From positions 39,575,501-39,639,500 of the forward strand of contig CM077011.1 of the NCBI GenBank assembly GCA_039090855.1: a DNA stretch of 64,000 nt, given 5' to 3'. Of this stretch, positions 41,572-53,361 are shown piece after piece (within the stretch, counting starts at the first letter, position 1; the number at the start of each line of letters is the position of its first letter). The notes below the pieces were generated by a model, which was given only the letters and a program-made list of their open reading frames with translations, did no database searches and was not told the origin of the DNA. The translations under genes were made by a program, and so were the position numbers. The DNA is from Macrothele yani (lineage: Eukaryota > Arthropoda > Arachnida > Araneae > Macrothelidae).

Positions 41572-42829
41572 TGAAGGGTTTTCCAGAAAACTGCCTAGCG
41601 TGCTGGAGGTCTCTAGGAAATCATCCTGAAAAAACAACAACTCATAATGTATGAACCAGAAACGTTTTGTAGAAGCAGCTCCACTGAGGTGGGACCATGA
41701 AATTCCAAGGGGGTACGGACCCCCGTGTTCTCTACCTTTCTCCGTCCGTGACAAAGCTGGACCACTTTTTGGGAAAGTGTAGTGGCTGAAACTTTGTATC
41801 TGGCAGAAGTGGATATCATAAAAAATGGCATAACTTCACATTGGCTTCTGCACCACACACTGATTAACTTTTGCTCCGAAAGATGGTATAGCTTGTGTAG
41901 CCCCATATTTAAGTGCAACATGCCACCAAATTCCTACAGTGTGGTCAACGATACTTTTTTTCCAGTTGCGACACTCTCTGAGACATGGTGCCATATTATT
42001 CTCGAAATTTCTTGATTATTAAAAACTGATTAATGCCATGTCCTGTTCAGATCTAAAAATACAAGGCTACAATACCTTATGTATTCCCACCGTTAGTTTC
42101 TCGACGTGATAAAAGAGCGATCGCTTTGAAACTGGGTCTTGAACAGGGCGCTTCATATATTTTTGATAAATGTTAGTTTTAAAGTGTTCGCTGTAAAGTT
42201 ATTATAGCCGTAATAAACCAGACGGACGGGCAGAATCACTTGTTGAAAACACGACTAAGGAAATAAGTCTGCTTTCAGTTTATATCTCAAAAGGGCATTG
42301 TTTTTCCAAGAATTGCCTAATACGCGACAGATAGAATTCTGTAGTTATGGAACCTTACTACGAAATTCGCGTTTTATGTGTTGTGAGAGAAGAAATGCTT
42401 GTATCGTAAAAGTCGATGGCTTCCACAAAACTGCCGCTAAGGAACTGAGCATCTCCATCTGCAGCCGTGAAAATGAACTTGATTCTTTCAATGCAATGAC
42501 TTTAAAAGGTATTTGAGTTCCTAGGTTTGCTGATCTTGGGGCTTCTTTGAATCACTAGGGAAAAGAAAATTTCTGTTTTCTTTCAAAGTGCCGTGTTGTG
42601 TACAACATACTCTGAAAAACAACACACCGTTTATTTCGAATTGCATTCTTTCGTAACGTAGTCTCTTTCATTTATTTACTGTATAACACCTGATGACACT
42701 ACAGATGAAAACTTTCCAACATAAATGCACAAAAGTACCACCTGTTTTAGAATCACGCTAGGTTTACGAAAGAAAAACTGAAAAAATTTAAAATTTTTCT
42801 ACTGAGCTACACGAAACGTATTTTTCCGT
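41572..42829. other. Unassigned region
   Basis: No supported gene. The frame at 41782-42015 has no recognisable domain. Confidence 0.4.
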
Positions 42830-43540
42830 CCCAGTGAAAGAGTGGTCTAAACATTGGCTTCTGATCATTCGACCAAGATATGCCCGAGTTCGAGTCTCAA
42901 GTTAAATATGAATGGTATGTTTGTCTTACAGCACGGGCTGTCTCCCTTTCCTGGAACCAGTGCCCCCAAATTGGAGCGGAGAACTGCTTAATACCTTATA
43001 TAATACTGCGTTAAGGACTATCCGAGATGGAGTGACCCATTCGTCGATAAAAAGATAGACAATAAAAATATTGTCGGATCGCAATTGAGCTACGCAGATG
43101 ATGCCATGCCTGTACGGCTTCTTAAATAATTTGCTCCATTCTTTATTTTTATTTTTATTTTTTTTTGCATGGTTAGGAAAAATTTATACATTGCGTTAAG
43201 GACTATCTGACAACTGCTTAATACCTTAAATAATACTGTTGTTAATACAAATAAATAAGTAAATAAAAATAAAAAATTAAAATAAGTAAAGAAAATTAAG
43301 TAAAAAAATTCAATAAATATGATTTATAGTTGTTAATATTGTAGTTGTTGCTCATTGTAGTTGTGGCTTCTGATCATTCGACCAAGATATGCCCGAGTTC
43401 AAATCTCAAGTGAAATATGAATGGTATGTTTGTCTTACAGCACGGGCTGTCTCCCTTTCCTAGAAGCAGTGTCCCCAAATTGGAGCGAACAACTGCTTAT
43501 AGTCCACTGAGTTGCTCATTGTAGTTATGAAATACAAATA
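42830..43540 (+). repeat. Two diverged SINE1-like copies joined by A-rich and Tc1-derived pieces
   Basis: Copies at about 42830-42990 and 43365-43530 share a variant head (GACCAAGATATGCCCGAGTT) and body (CTGTCTCCCTTTCCT). Between them lies CGAGATGGAGTGACCCATTC at about 43025-43050, identical to part of the Tc1 element at 47738, plus AAATAAGTAAATAAAA-type DNA. Confidence 0.75.
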
Positions 43541-43726
43541 AATAAGTAAATAAAAATTCAGAGAATACCTTGGAACTCTTTGTTGATGATTCATGCTATG
43601 TATCTTTCGCATGCCAAGATCTTTGTGGGTGTGAAATAAAACGAATAATTCGAGAGGATACATGCGAAATTTTGCAATCATTTAGTAGCTTATGAAAACA
43701 CAAGTTTGTCCGCCAAGAGCATCGAA

Positions 43727-43782
43727 ACCGTTTCATCTTACTCCGGAGTAAGTCGCTCTACCAACTGAGCTACGCGGACAGA
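43727..43782 (-). repeat. SINE4 tRNA-like fragment
   Basis: On the plus strand it reads GAGTAAGTCGCTCTACCAAC then TGAGCTACGCGGACA, matching the A-box half of the units at 34985-36030. Confidence 0.8.
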
Positions 43783-43979
43783 ATATCTCGCTGCAGATTT
43801 GTCGTTTTGGCACATGTTTTCACCTCGATAATACGTCACAAACTCTTCTCAAACGTAAGAAATCCTTCTTTGTTGATGCATCAATTTCAAATTCAGAGGA
43901 TTTTCACACATTTCTAGAACGTTTCTGATAATAAATTACAGAAACTAGAAGCTCAAAAAAGTGAAACTGGCAACAGCGT

Positions 43980-44350
43980 GTTAGATGAACACGAAAGAAA
44001 CATCTGCTGCAGTTATTAAATGTCGTCTGCTAAGAAAATGGCGGAAGTGAACAAGCTGTGGAGAGAAGACTATTGTTTAGCTCTTTACGAAGAGAAATAT
44101 CCTATTCTGTAATTAAGAAACGATGTGAAAGTCATGGAATCCGCATTGCTAAGTGTAAAATGAGCAATATTATTAATAATAGAGGGAAAAATCGTCAAAC
44201 ACTGCTTTTAACAGAAAACATACCGCCAAATGAATATCCAAAGAAAATGCGTACTTTTTTGACTGTTTTAAAAGTGAGGTCTCTTGTCTTAAGAGAAAAT
44301 CCACCGACACAAAGAGCAATGACTCTGTCTTTAAAAATATCGTATTAACT
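43980..44350 (+). other. Unassigned open frame, possible transposase N-terminus
   Basis: The frame at 44058-44348 reads REISYSVIKKRCESHGIRIA, then KMSNIINNRG. The alternation suggests a helix-turn-helix as in Tc1/mariner N-termini, but I see no catalytic motif or TIR, so identity is uncertain. Confidence 0.35.
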
Positions 44351-44831
44351 GTAAGAAAGGCAATAAACGAACATTTGAATAAGATCTTTGTAGGTGTGAC
44401 AGTATGCATTTATTTCCGCGGAACACATTGCATTTATTCGCGTCAGTAACGACCACTTCGAGCCACAGTCCGGTACATACTAAGTGGAAATAAACCATGA
44501 TAACAAACAATGAGCGGTACTTACCGAGGTGGTTTAATGAATGTTTTTGTCGTAAAACCAATGAAAGAAAACATCTGAATCATAAAAGCAAATATTTTCT
44601 CAATTATGGAGGCGGCGGCGATAGTAAATATTTCTACTGTTTAATTTTTCAAAATCATTACAATTATTATTATTATTACTATTATTATCTTCTTTATTTG
44701 AGATATACGAAACACAGCCTGTGACAATCAAACATAAACAACGAAATTATCATTAAACTGGTGTTCTTGAGATGATATAAGTTTACACCGGAGACCTGGG
44801 TAGCAGTCAGGAATCGTCTTAAAATATGCAC

Positions 44832-46060
44832 TATATTGACAAAAGTCACCGGACACCTAGAAGACAACATAACATTTATTGACACACATTAGTACGGTGC
44901 CGGTCCACCTTTGGCCTCATGCACCGATCCTTCGAGAGATGCTTTTCGACAAGGTTTTGGAACAGAACTATAGGTATGCGCTTCCATTTAGTATATAATA
45001 TTGTCGCTAACTGTTGCTTACTAGTAAGCCTTGTTTCCAAACTTTTTATGCAGCGCTTCTAATTCATCCCATAGGTGTTCTGTGGGATTGCGATCAGTGC
45101 TCTGTGTTGGCCAGTCCACACACGATGCGGAATAATCGTCAAACCACGTCGTAACAGTCCTTGCTTTAATGGCTCGGTGTATTATCCTGCTGGTACCAAC
45201 AAGGCTCGGTTCCATAGTATTGCCACAGAGTTGGTAGGGCATAATTGTCCAGAATGTCGAGGTAGACTTGTTGGTTAACAGGTTTGTCCACGATAACTAA
45301 TGGGACGGGACCATACCACGAAAAACACCCCCACACGAGTACACTGCCAGCTACAAACTTGACCGTAGGAACAGTACACTGTGGTAAATAGGGTTCCCCC
45401 AGCTGCCGCCCTACCCACACACGGCCATCAGACTGATGGATCGTGTATCTGGATTCATCAGTCCATAGGACCCGTTTCCATTGATCTACGGTTCACGATA
45501 AATGTTCTTTACACCATGCTGAACGACGAGTATAATTCCGAGTGGAGATGTAAGGATTATGAGCAGCCTCACGACCATGGTAACCCATGGAATGAAGTTC
45601 TCTGCGAATGGCACGCGTACATACCGAGCTTCCAGCATTTTTACTCACCTGTACACTGAGGTCTTGTGCAGTACTCCGTCGATTAGCTGTAACGACTCTC
45701 CTGAGGCTTCGACGTCTTCTATTACTGATTTTCTTTGGTCTGCCGGTACATTTTTCTGCTTCAGGCACGCCATGTGTCTTCCACTTATTCAGTACCTCCA
45801 AAATAGCTGACTTAGGTATGTTTAAACGCCTCTCGGTTTCTCTTATGGACAACCCACTAATATAACACCCAACAATCTTTCCTTTCTCAAAGTCAGTTCT
45901 CTACCTCCGCGACATTTTCACTCGACCTCACAGTGCGATATAATCGCGGTCAGCTGCACGGTTGGTTTTATACCGTTTGCAGCTGTATAGCGCATCTTAA
46001 CAACGAAGGGGGTCCGTTCATTTGCTTTTGTAGGGGTGGTCGGTGACTTTTGTCAATATA
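44832..46060 (-). mobile_element. Tc1-like element, family A copy 2
   Basis: The ends TATATTGACAAAAGTCACCG and complement match the element at 5529-6755. The length is the same (1.23 kb) and it sits at a TA. Confidence 0.93.
45021..45915 (-). pseudogene. Tc1-like transposase pseudogene (family A copy 2)
   Basis: The N-terminal helix-turn-helix runs from 45915, with SIRETERRLNIPKSAILEVL and TGRPKKISNRRRR in frame to about 45493. The DDE part follows in two other frames: [18 protein letters not shown], then WYQQDNTPSH (second catalytic aspartate kept), then FDDYSASCVDWPTQSTDRNP and EHLWDELE, where the usual SPDLNPIE is altered to STDRNPTE. It is inactive through two frame changes. Compared with copy 1, each copy is broken at different places. 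Confidence 0.9.
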
Positions 46061-46296
46061 GTGTATGACATCCCAAGTAAAACTGTCTTCTGCAGTTCTG
46101 CAGGTGGTGTATCAGAAAGCTGCAATTTTTCTGAAATGATTCATACATTTTTTTGACATTGTTCCAAGTACCCCGATGACAATGGGGAGTACCGTTGCTT
46201 GTTTAGTCTATGATCGAGTAAATTCTATGACCAAGTCTCTATATTTAGTCAATTGTTCCAGTTTTTTTCCATCGACTCATGCATCACCAGGAATCG

Positions 46297-46304
46297 CTAT
46301 ATCA

Positions 46305-46346
<42 letters not shown>

Positions 46347-46475
46347 TCACATTTAGACGAAGGTAAGAAACGACCCTGACGCCAATAAAATGGGATGTTG
46401 TTAGGAAAGTCTATCTGCGCATGCACATAGACTTTCAATAATAACAATAATAATAATAATAATTGATATAGCGAT
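46297..46475. repeat. (ATT)n / (AAT)n inverted pair between head-to-head LINE ends
   Basis: (ATT)n at 46300-46346 and an imperfect (AAT)n at 46436-46462 face each other. Both abut GAATCGCTATATCAATT or its complement. A hairpin (AAAGTCTATCTGCGCATGCA...) lies at 46408-46437 between them. After 46462 the plus strand reads IDIAIPPGIM, the start of a second copy of the same LINE segment. Confidence 0.85.
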
Positions 46476-46754
46476 TCCACCTGGCATCATGATGGAAAGA
46501 AAAGTTGAATATCAAGTGTGCTAGTGAAGAGGATTGATAACGTTTGGTCTAGAATATCTGCAGGCTAGAATCGTGTTATACATCATTTTGAAGCTCTTGT
46601 CGATAGCGGGCAACAGGCTCCCTCTTGAAGAGATCAAAAGAGAGCCAAATTCCACTACGACGCACCGTTTTCATAACATACAAAATGCAATTTTATAATG
46701 GCTTTTACCACAGTTAGTATCAGGTTCTTGTAATTTACACAAATTGCAATGATA

Positions 46755-47956
46755 CAATGAAGAGCAATTGAATTAGAGATACCTGTCTAGTTACGTGTAG
46801 CACCACCTTTCGCCCTAATGACGGTGGCGATTCTTCTCGGCATGGACTCGACAAGACACCGGAAGCGTTGGGATGCCATAGAGACCCACGACCCCTGAAC
46901 TAGCTGCCACTGTTCACGAATATTTGATGGAGGGGGGTCAGAGCCTCGAACATCTCTCTCGATGGCATCTCAGATGTGCTCAATGGGATTGAGGTAAGGT
47001 GACCTAGCTGGCCAAGGAAGCGAGGTCACGCCGATGGAGTGTTCATCCAACCAATCGGATACAATCCGGGAGCGAGGGCACGGATTGTTGCAGGATGAGG
47101 TGGGATGTTGAAGACGCACGAACGGGAGCAAATGGTCGTCCAGGATATCCCGGTAAGGTTGACCTGTGAGTGACGATGTCACACGTGCCAGGTTTCCCAT
47201 TTCAGTCCAGGTAAACAGTCCTCAGACGAGAATGCCACCCCCACTAGCTTGAAGAGTACCCTGCTGGCAAGAAGGATCCATCGCTTCATGTGGTTTGCGC
47301 CGTATTCGTATCCTGCCATCCGCATGTACCAACGTGAATCTCGACTCATTAGTCCAGGCAACATTTTCCCACATGTCTAGGGTCCAGTGACGATGTTCCC
47401 ACGCCCATGCTAATCTTTGCACCCTGTGATGTGCGGTCAGCAGGGGTACCCTCGTGGGACGATGGCTTATGTACCCCATAGCGAGGAGATGGTTCTGGAT
47501 GGTGTGACTGCCTGCACGTTTTCGTGCACCAGTTAAATTTCCGAGTGATTTCTTGCACTGTGGCCCGTCTATCCGCTGTTACAATGCGAGCTAACCTACG
47601 ATGACCCCGCTCATCCACACGCTGTTGTCCACGGCAGTTGGCCTTTGCAGGGAATGTTTTACCGTATTCGATGTACTCACGGTGCACCCGTGACACAGTG
47701 GCTCGTGAAAATCCCAGTGCCTGCACGACTTCCGAGATGGAGTGACCCATTCGTCGGGCCCCGACAATTTTCCCACGATCAAATGCGCTTAGATCCTTCG
47801 TCTTACCCATATTGCATTCGACTCTTACTGATTCCCGTCGCATAACTCCTTATATTGTTGGATCGCTGCATACGTCATGTGGTTTCCGTTTACAGGGCCG
47901 CCCACAGCGCCGCATTTGCATAACGCCAGCTGTTTCTAATTCAATTGCTCTTCAGT
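46755..47956 (-). mobile_element. Tc1-like element, family D
   Basis: Both ends share GAAGAGCAATTGAATTAGA in inverted orientation next to TA (46753-46754 and about 47957-47959). The length is about 1.2 kb. Confidence 0.88.
46970..47810 (-). pseudogene. Tc1-like transposase pseudogene (family D)
   Basis: It starts MGKTKDLSAFDRGKIVGARR, a helix-turn-helix, with RATVSRVHREYIEYGK and VTADRRATVQEITRKFN in frame. After a frame change near 47530, WENVAWTNESRFTLVHADGR (near 47350) holds the first catalytic region as TNES instead of the usual (S/T)DES, so the first aspartate seems lost. LPWPARSPYLNPIEH (near 47010) shows the last region, with SPDL changed to SPYL. The middle NNPCPRSR replaces the QQDNA-type block. 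It is inactive. Confidence 0.88.
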
Positions 47957-48018
47957 GTATTTTGTTACGTTTATGGAAAACGTGATGCAATAATGTTCGG
48001 CGATAGTTTGATCGAGTA

Positions 48019-49345
48019 CACAGGGTGTCTATAAAGTCTCTAAAGTCTTTCCACACATTACAAGGATTAATAAAAAAATCTATGTAAGTTAAAATAAAAT
48101 GGTTGGGAACGTATAATAAAAGCAAGACATAATTTTTTCCTGTTCTTTTGCTGAGCTCTACTACTGAATAAGAGGAGCATTCCATCGATTATAGCTAACA
48201 TGAAAGAAAAAGCGGCGTACGTGTTGTAGTTCCATGAGACCAAATCGGCGGTTACCGTCCAGCGCCATTTCAGAGAAGTGTACAGACGATCAATACCGGA
48301 CCAAAAAAGCATAAAATCTTGGTTTGGAAAGTTTAAAGAGACGGGTAGTGTTGGCGATCGGGCCGACCACCGGTACCTCAGAAGGCAGATTCAGCTGTTC
48401 AGGAAACATTTCTGCGTATCTCCAGGAAATCTGTTTGTCATGTTTCACTGGAAACTGGAATTTCCCGTGCCACGGTTCACAAAATTGGGCACACGTTTTC
48501 ATCTGGATGCTTATAAGTTTCAGATCGTTCAACCTCTTCAGCCTGATGATAGGCCTCGCCGAGCTGCATTTGCGACGGAGGTGTTGCAGCGCATAGCTCG
48601 TGATGGTGATTATCTGCACCGCGTCTATTTCTCAGATGAAGACACATTCCACGCCTCTGGTACAATAAATGGGCACAACATGAGGAAATGGGGATCAGGA
48701 AATCCCCATTATGTCATCGAACAACAGAGGAACAGAGGGCTATCCCGAAAGTTAACGTATGGTGCGGCCTGATGCATGACAGAATCATTTGCCCTTCATT
48801 TTTACAGAGCCCAAGGGGACATGTAAGGTGTACCTTGTCATGCATGGAACTTTTTATAACACCTCATTTGTATGTACTCCAACCTTCGGTTATTTTCCAA
48901 TAAGATGGTCCCCCATCACATTGGTCAATAATGGTTCGTGAGTTCCTGAATGCTTCATTTCCGGACAGATGGGTTGGCCGCGACAGTCCCATGACATGAA
49001 CACACCTTGATCGCCCGACCTAACTCCTCTAGATTTTTTCCTGTGAGGAGTTATGTGAAAGACCAAGTTTACTCCAGCAGAGTTCCGGATGTCGATTCGT
49101 TGAAGAGCAGAATGGTGGACGTCATTGGTTCTGTCTTTGCTGAGATGTTGAACATAACATGGCGTGAAATCGAACATCTCTTAGATGTCCTCCTGGCCAC
49201 AAATGGCGCCCATGTGGAAGTGCACCGACATTGGAAAAAAAATTTACTTGTGCACCATCAATGTCATGTAATTCCTTTCTTGTACCTGTAGTAATTTTTT
49301 TTATATTGATTTTTGTAATGTGGGAAATACTTTATGGACAGACTG
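48019..49345 (+). mobile_element. Mariner-superfamily element (DUF4817-type transposase)
   Basis: The left end CACAGGGTGTCTATAAAGTC and the right end (inwards CAGTCTGTCCATAAAGTATT) are imperfect inverted repeats sharing CCCACATTACA. TA lies at 48017-48018 and 49346-49347. The length is about 1.33 kb. Confidence 0.85.
48200..49291 (+). pseudogene. Mariner-superfamily transposase pseudogene
   Basis: It starts with an ATG at 48200 (MKEKAAYVL, then a TAG at 48227-48229) and continues in the same frame with VTVQRHFREVYRRSIPDQKS and IKSWFGKFKETGSV. This is the DUF4817-type N-terminal helix-turn-helix seen in many arthropod transposases. The first catalytic region is HRVYFSDEDTFHASG (near 48620). 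It is followed by PKVNVWCGLMHDRI in another frame. The second and third acidic motifs are blurred. The C-terminus ends EHLLDVLLATNGAHVEVH and a stop at 49291. Several frame changes near 48400, 48740 and 48900 make it inactive. Confidence 0.88.
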
Positions 49346-49561
49346 TATTGTTCCGTAACAATGAAATTAACTATTGTCGCGTCACTTCATGGGACGGCAT
49401 TCAAAAACAAGATTTCAACCAAGGGTTTGACTGCTTCCGTTACCCATTTTCGTTACATCGAAACTTTTTGCATGGGATTTACTTGACTGCTATCCGGAAA
49501 GATGCATAGCATCTAAAACGTTTTCGACCGCATATCTGTTTGCGATTTACTGCTCAAATGA

Positions 49562-49850
49562 ATGAAAGCGAACAACCGATCAACTGTGATAGGTGCTATT
49601 CCCAAATGGACAAGCCGAGGGCCGCGCTTGATGGCAAACATTCACAAATGGTCAACAGAAAGGGCCTTGTCTTCCACCAAGACAAGCCGGACATCATATT
49701 TCTTTGGTCATGTGAGTAAAGTTTGGGGAAATCGCTGGGATCTCCTGCATCACTCGCCCTATTTACCCGAACTTTCGTCTTCAGTTTCCATTTATTCCGA
49801 CCTTTGAAGAACTCGCTCAAGAGAAAGAACTTTCAATGAAAGAAGAAATA
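49562..49850 (+). pseudogene. Mariner transposase C-terminal remnant
   Basis: Pieces LVFHQDKPD, HHSPYLPELSSSVSIYSDL and LKNSLKRKNF match the mariner sequence from the QDNARPH motif to HPPYSPDLAPSDYHLFRSLQ. The asparagine of QDN is K here. No TIRs were found. Confidence 0.7.
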
Positions 49851-49912
49851 TTCCTCATAACATATCTGACATCTTTGTGTTACGAGGAATATTGCTTCCT
49901 TCTTTGATTTAT
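49844..49912. repeat. Short inverted repeat
   Basis: AGAAGAAATATTCCTCATAAC and its near-complement (GTTACGAGGAATATTGCTTC) flank about 20 bases. It directly follows the mariner remnant, so it may be its terminal repeat left by a large deletion. Confidence 0.7.
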
Positions 49913-50029
49913 CTGTGACCTACATCCGTTTCTAGATTGGAGATGGGTCAAAAATGCTATGAGGAAGCAGGAAGATTCGACTACCAAAAATCCGAGGACG
50001 ACAGATTCTTAAGCTACGTTTGCTTAGTC

Positions 50030-50132
50030 TCAGTTGCTTGGAACGTCAATGTCCTGGGTGATGTAATAATTAGCATACTCGAACAGAAATCGGGAGTTGC
50101 GGGTTCAATTCCCTCCCCAGGGCGATGAAATA
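50030..50132 (+). repeat. SINE2 copy, diverged
   Basis: CTGGGTGATGTAATAATTAG (A-box region) and GCGGGTTCAATTCCCTCCCC (B box), then GCGATGAAA. The rest of the tail is not recognisable. Confidence 0.65.
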
Positions 50133-50638
50133 AGCAAATTCAGAATTATATTCTGTTTGCTTTGAATATTCTATGAAGAACTTCGCTTTTTTTAAGACCT
50201 GAAAAATTTCGTTTTGACCAGTTCTTTGCTTAAATACGTGCAAATTTCTGGGATGTGGAATCCTCAAGCTATCCAACAAATCATGAGAGATATTATGCAA
50301 AAGTGTTGCCTTTCACGTTTTATCTGCAAATGCGAAGAGATATTTTACACTAGGTATTATGGTAGTTCGAAATCATTTAATGTTAACGCAATTTGGAAAT
50401 GTCTCCTCCAAAAAGGTGATGTTAAAGAACGGACCTCATGGTTCCTTGCTGAGTCCAAATATTACTTCAAATATACGGATGTCCAAAATTAAAATCCTGA
50501 ACACAATAGCAGGCAAGTAACTTAAAGCGTTCAACAAAATGTTCCAATGTTCACAGAACAAATGCAGGTACACGAGAAACAAATTCCTGGAGTGGAATTT
50601 GCATATCAGTGAGCAAAATGCCGTCCTACATGTACGTT
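50133..50638. other. Unassigned region
   Basis: Overlapping short frames on both strands have no recognisable domain. Confidence 0.4.
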
Positions 50639-50870
50639 TTTTTTTTTTTTTTTTTTTTTTTGATTGGAGATTTAACGACCACCGTGAGCAACTCAATGGG
50701 CTATAAGCAGTCGCCCGTCCCTAATTTAGGGTCACTGGTTCCAGGGAAGGGAGAGAGCCAGTGCCGTAAGACAAACACAACATCCATGCCTGACCGGGAT
50801 TCGAACCCGGACCCCTTACGGACGAATGATCAGAGGCCAGCGCCTTAGACCACTGCGCCACCGGGGCGGC
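50639..50870 (-). repeat. SINE1 copy, 10-bp target duplication
   Basis: A full-length reverse copy. CATGTACGTT lies at 50629-50638 and 50871-50880. Confidence 0.95.
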
Positions 50871-50879
50871 CATGTACGT

Positions 50880-53260
50880 TGGGTTACACGTAAATGGAAA
50901 TGCAAGAGGCGTTTCTCGTTTACAGCGGATATAGTGAGCGTCCGGCTGCTGCAAATCATTTTTTTATGTCTCATGCTATCCGATGCTGTACGAGGACGGG
51001 AATTAGGGCGACTAGAAACAGGCCAGTCTCAACCCAGGTCGCAAATGAATTCAATATCCACCCCAGAGTAGTTTCACGGTTGTGGCAGGGTTTGAAGTAC
51101 AGCTGTGGGTGTCACGATGACGGGAATTAGAGCGACTAGAAACAGGCCAGTCTCAACCCAGGTCGCAAAGGAATTCAATATCCACTCCAGAGTAGTTTCA
51201 CGGTTGGGGCAGGGTTTGAAGAACAGCTGTGGGTGTCACGACGACGGGAATTGCGGCGACTAGAAACAGGCCAGTCTCAACCCACGACGCAAATGAATTC
51301 AATATCCACTCCGGAGTAGTTTCACGGTTGTGGCAGGGTTTGAAGAACAGCTGTGGTTGTCAGATGACGGGAATTAGAGCGACTAAAAACAGGCCAGTCT
51401 CAACACAGGTCGTAAATAAATTCAATATCCACTCCAGAGTAGTTTCACGGTTGTGGCAGGGTTTGAAGAACATCTGTGGGTGTCACGATGACGGGAATTA
51501 GAGCGACTAGAAACAGGCCAGTTTCAACCCAGTTCGCAAATGAATTCAATGTCCACTCCAGAGTAGTTTCACGGTTGGGGCAGGGTTCGAAGAACAGCTG
51601 TGGGTGTCACGATGACGGGAATTACGGCGACTAGAAACAGGCCAGTCTCAACCCACGTCGCAAATGAATTCAATATCCACTCTGGAGTAGTTTCACGGTT
51701 GTGGCAGGATTTCAAGAACAGCTGTGGGTGTCACGATGACGGGAATTAGAGCGACTAAAAACAGGCCAGTCTCAACACAGGTCGTAAATGAATTCAATAT
51801 CCACTCCAGAGTAGTTTCACGGTTGTGGCAGGGTTTGAAGAACATCTGTGGGTGTCACGATGACGGGAATTAGAGCGACTAGAAACAGGCCAGTTTCAAC
51901 CCAGTTCGCAAATGAATTCAATGTCCACTCCAGAGTAGTTTCACGGTTGGGGCAGGGTTCGAAGAACAGCTGTGGGTGTCACGATGACGGGAATTACGGC
52001 GACTAGAAACAGGCCAGTCTCAACCCACGTCGCAAATGAATTCAATATCCACTCTGGAGTAGTTTCACGGTTGTGGCAGGATTTCAAGAACAGCTGTGGG
52101 TGTCACGATGACGGGAATTAGAGCGACTAAAAACAGGCCAGTCTCAACACAGATCGTAAATGAATTCAATATCCACTCCAGAGTAGTTTCACGGTTGTGG
52201 CAGGGTTTGAAGAACAGCTGTGGGTGTCACGATGACGGGAATTAGAGCGACTAGAAACAGGCCAGTTTCAACCCAGTTCGCAAATGAATTCAATGTCCAC
52301 TCCAGAGTAATTTCACGGTTATGGCAGGGTTTGAAAAACAGCTGTGGGTGTCACGATGACGGGAATTTGAGCGACTAGAAACAGGCCAGTCTCAACCCAC
52401 GTCGCAAGTGAATTCAATATCCACTCCAGAGTATTTCACGGTTATGGCAGGGTTTCAAGAACAGCAGTGGGGTGTCACGAATGCTTGGCCGAGGTCGTCC
52501 AAGACGTATGCCGCTTCTTGAAGACAATTTTGTCGCTTTAACTGAACTGCCACATGGGTCTTATACAACCCGGCAATTGTGTAAGGAGCTCTTCGCTGCT
52601 AGTGGGACTACTTTATCAAGATAAACGATACATCGAAGGTTTAATGTAATTGTTATTTATGTCAGGTGACCATAGTTTGTGTCTCACTAACAGCATATCA
52701 CAGGACGACGCGCTTGAATTGGTGGAGTCAACATCATTCCTACTGCCCATGCGAGTAGCCCGGTGCTCTTCTTACCGACGAGTCGATATTCAGTTTACAA
52801 AGGATTCACGTGGCAATTTCATCTGGAGGAGACAGAAAACCCATAATGATCTTGCAAGCGTCAGCAAACGGTGGTGTTCTCGTGTGGTGTGGCAGTACGT
52901 TCAACGGCCACGCACTTTTCCACGTGTTCACAGGAGAAAATGTGAATGCTGAATGCTAAAGGAACAATATTCTAGAGCCCTGGTTTAGATATTTTCCGGG
53001 AGCTGACGGATCTCAGTTCCTCTTACCGGATAAAAACTCTCGCCCGTAATTGGTACAGTTTGTCTATGATTTCCTTCAAAGCGAGGATATTCGGCGTATG
53101 GACTGACCATCCAGGTCTCCGGATCTGAAACTTACAGATCATGCTTCGTATGCTCTGGATGACACACAACCTAAACCCATAACCATTTTGGAACTACACA
53201 CCGACCTCATCGAGGAAAGGAGTTCTTTGGCTCCAGAGTTCATCAACAACTGGCGATGAG
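50880..53260 (+). pseudogene. Tc1-like transposase pseudogene with amplified N-terminal segment
   Basis: The lead-in and twelve tandem units encode a helix-turn-helix segment (RNRPVSTQVANEFNIHPRVV, then SRLWQGLK). After the array GRGRPRRMPLLEDNFVALTE and ELPHGSYTTRQLCKELFAAS are the second DNA-binding region. Near 52771 LTDESIFSLQ carries the first catalytic aspartate, followed by NGGVLVWCGSTFNGHALFHV and FTGENVNAE. The DDE domain then decays through many stops to about 53260. A single-copy segment would give a normal Tc1 gene, so the array is a later expansion inside it. No clear TIRs were found. Confidence 0.8.
50995..52481 (+). repeat. 124-bp tandem array, 12 units, with a 372-bp (three-unit) higher-order period
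   Basis: GACGGGAATT marks unit starts at 50995, 51119, 51243, 51366, 51490, 51614, 51738, 51862, 51986, 52110, 52234 and 52358. All steps are 124 bp except one of 123. Units 4, 7 and 10 share CGACTAAAAACAGG and CAACACAG; units 5, 8 and 11 share CAGTTTCAACCCAGTTCG; units 6, 9 and 12 share CAACCCACGTCGCAA. Triplets were therefore copied as blocks. Confidence 0.97.
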
Positions 53261-53361
53261 TATGTATTGTCTTTGTGAGAGTTCTCTGTGCGTATGAGGT
53301 GATCAAATTCGTTATTAAGACATTTTTAGGTTACATTCTTACGTCTCACTTTCGCGACATT

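Larger units (their letters stand above)
44664..46296 (-). pseudogene. LINE C-terminal fragment, split by a Tc1 element
   Basis: The minus strand from 46296 reads IDIAIPGDA-stop-VDGKKLEQ, then TKYRDLVIEF and VLPIVIGVLGTMSKK. After the Tc1 insertion it resumes as ILRRFLTATQVSG and ends at a stop near 44700, followed by a (TAA)n-like tail at 44664. IAVPGD...KYxDL...IPVVVGALG...ILRR is the conserved C-terminal end of a widespread LINE reverse-transcriptase family. Only the last ~130 codons are present. Confidence 0.75.
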
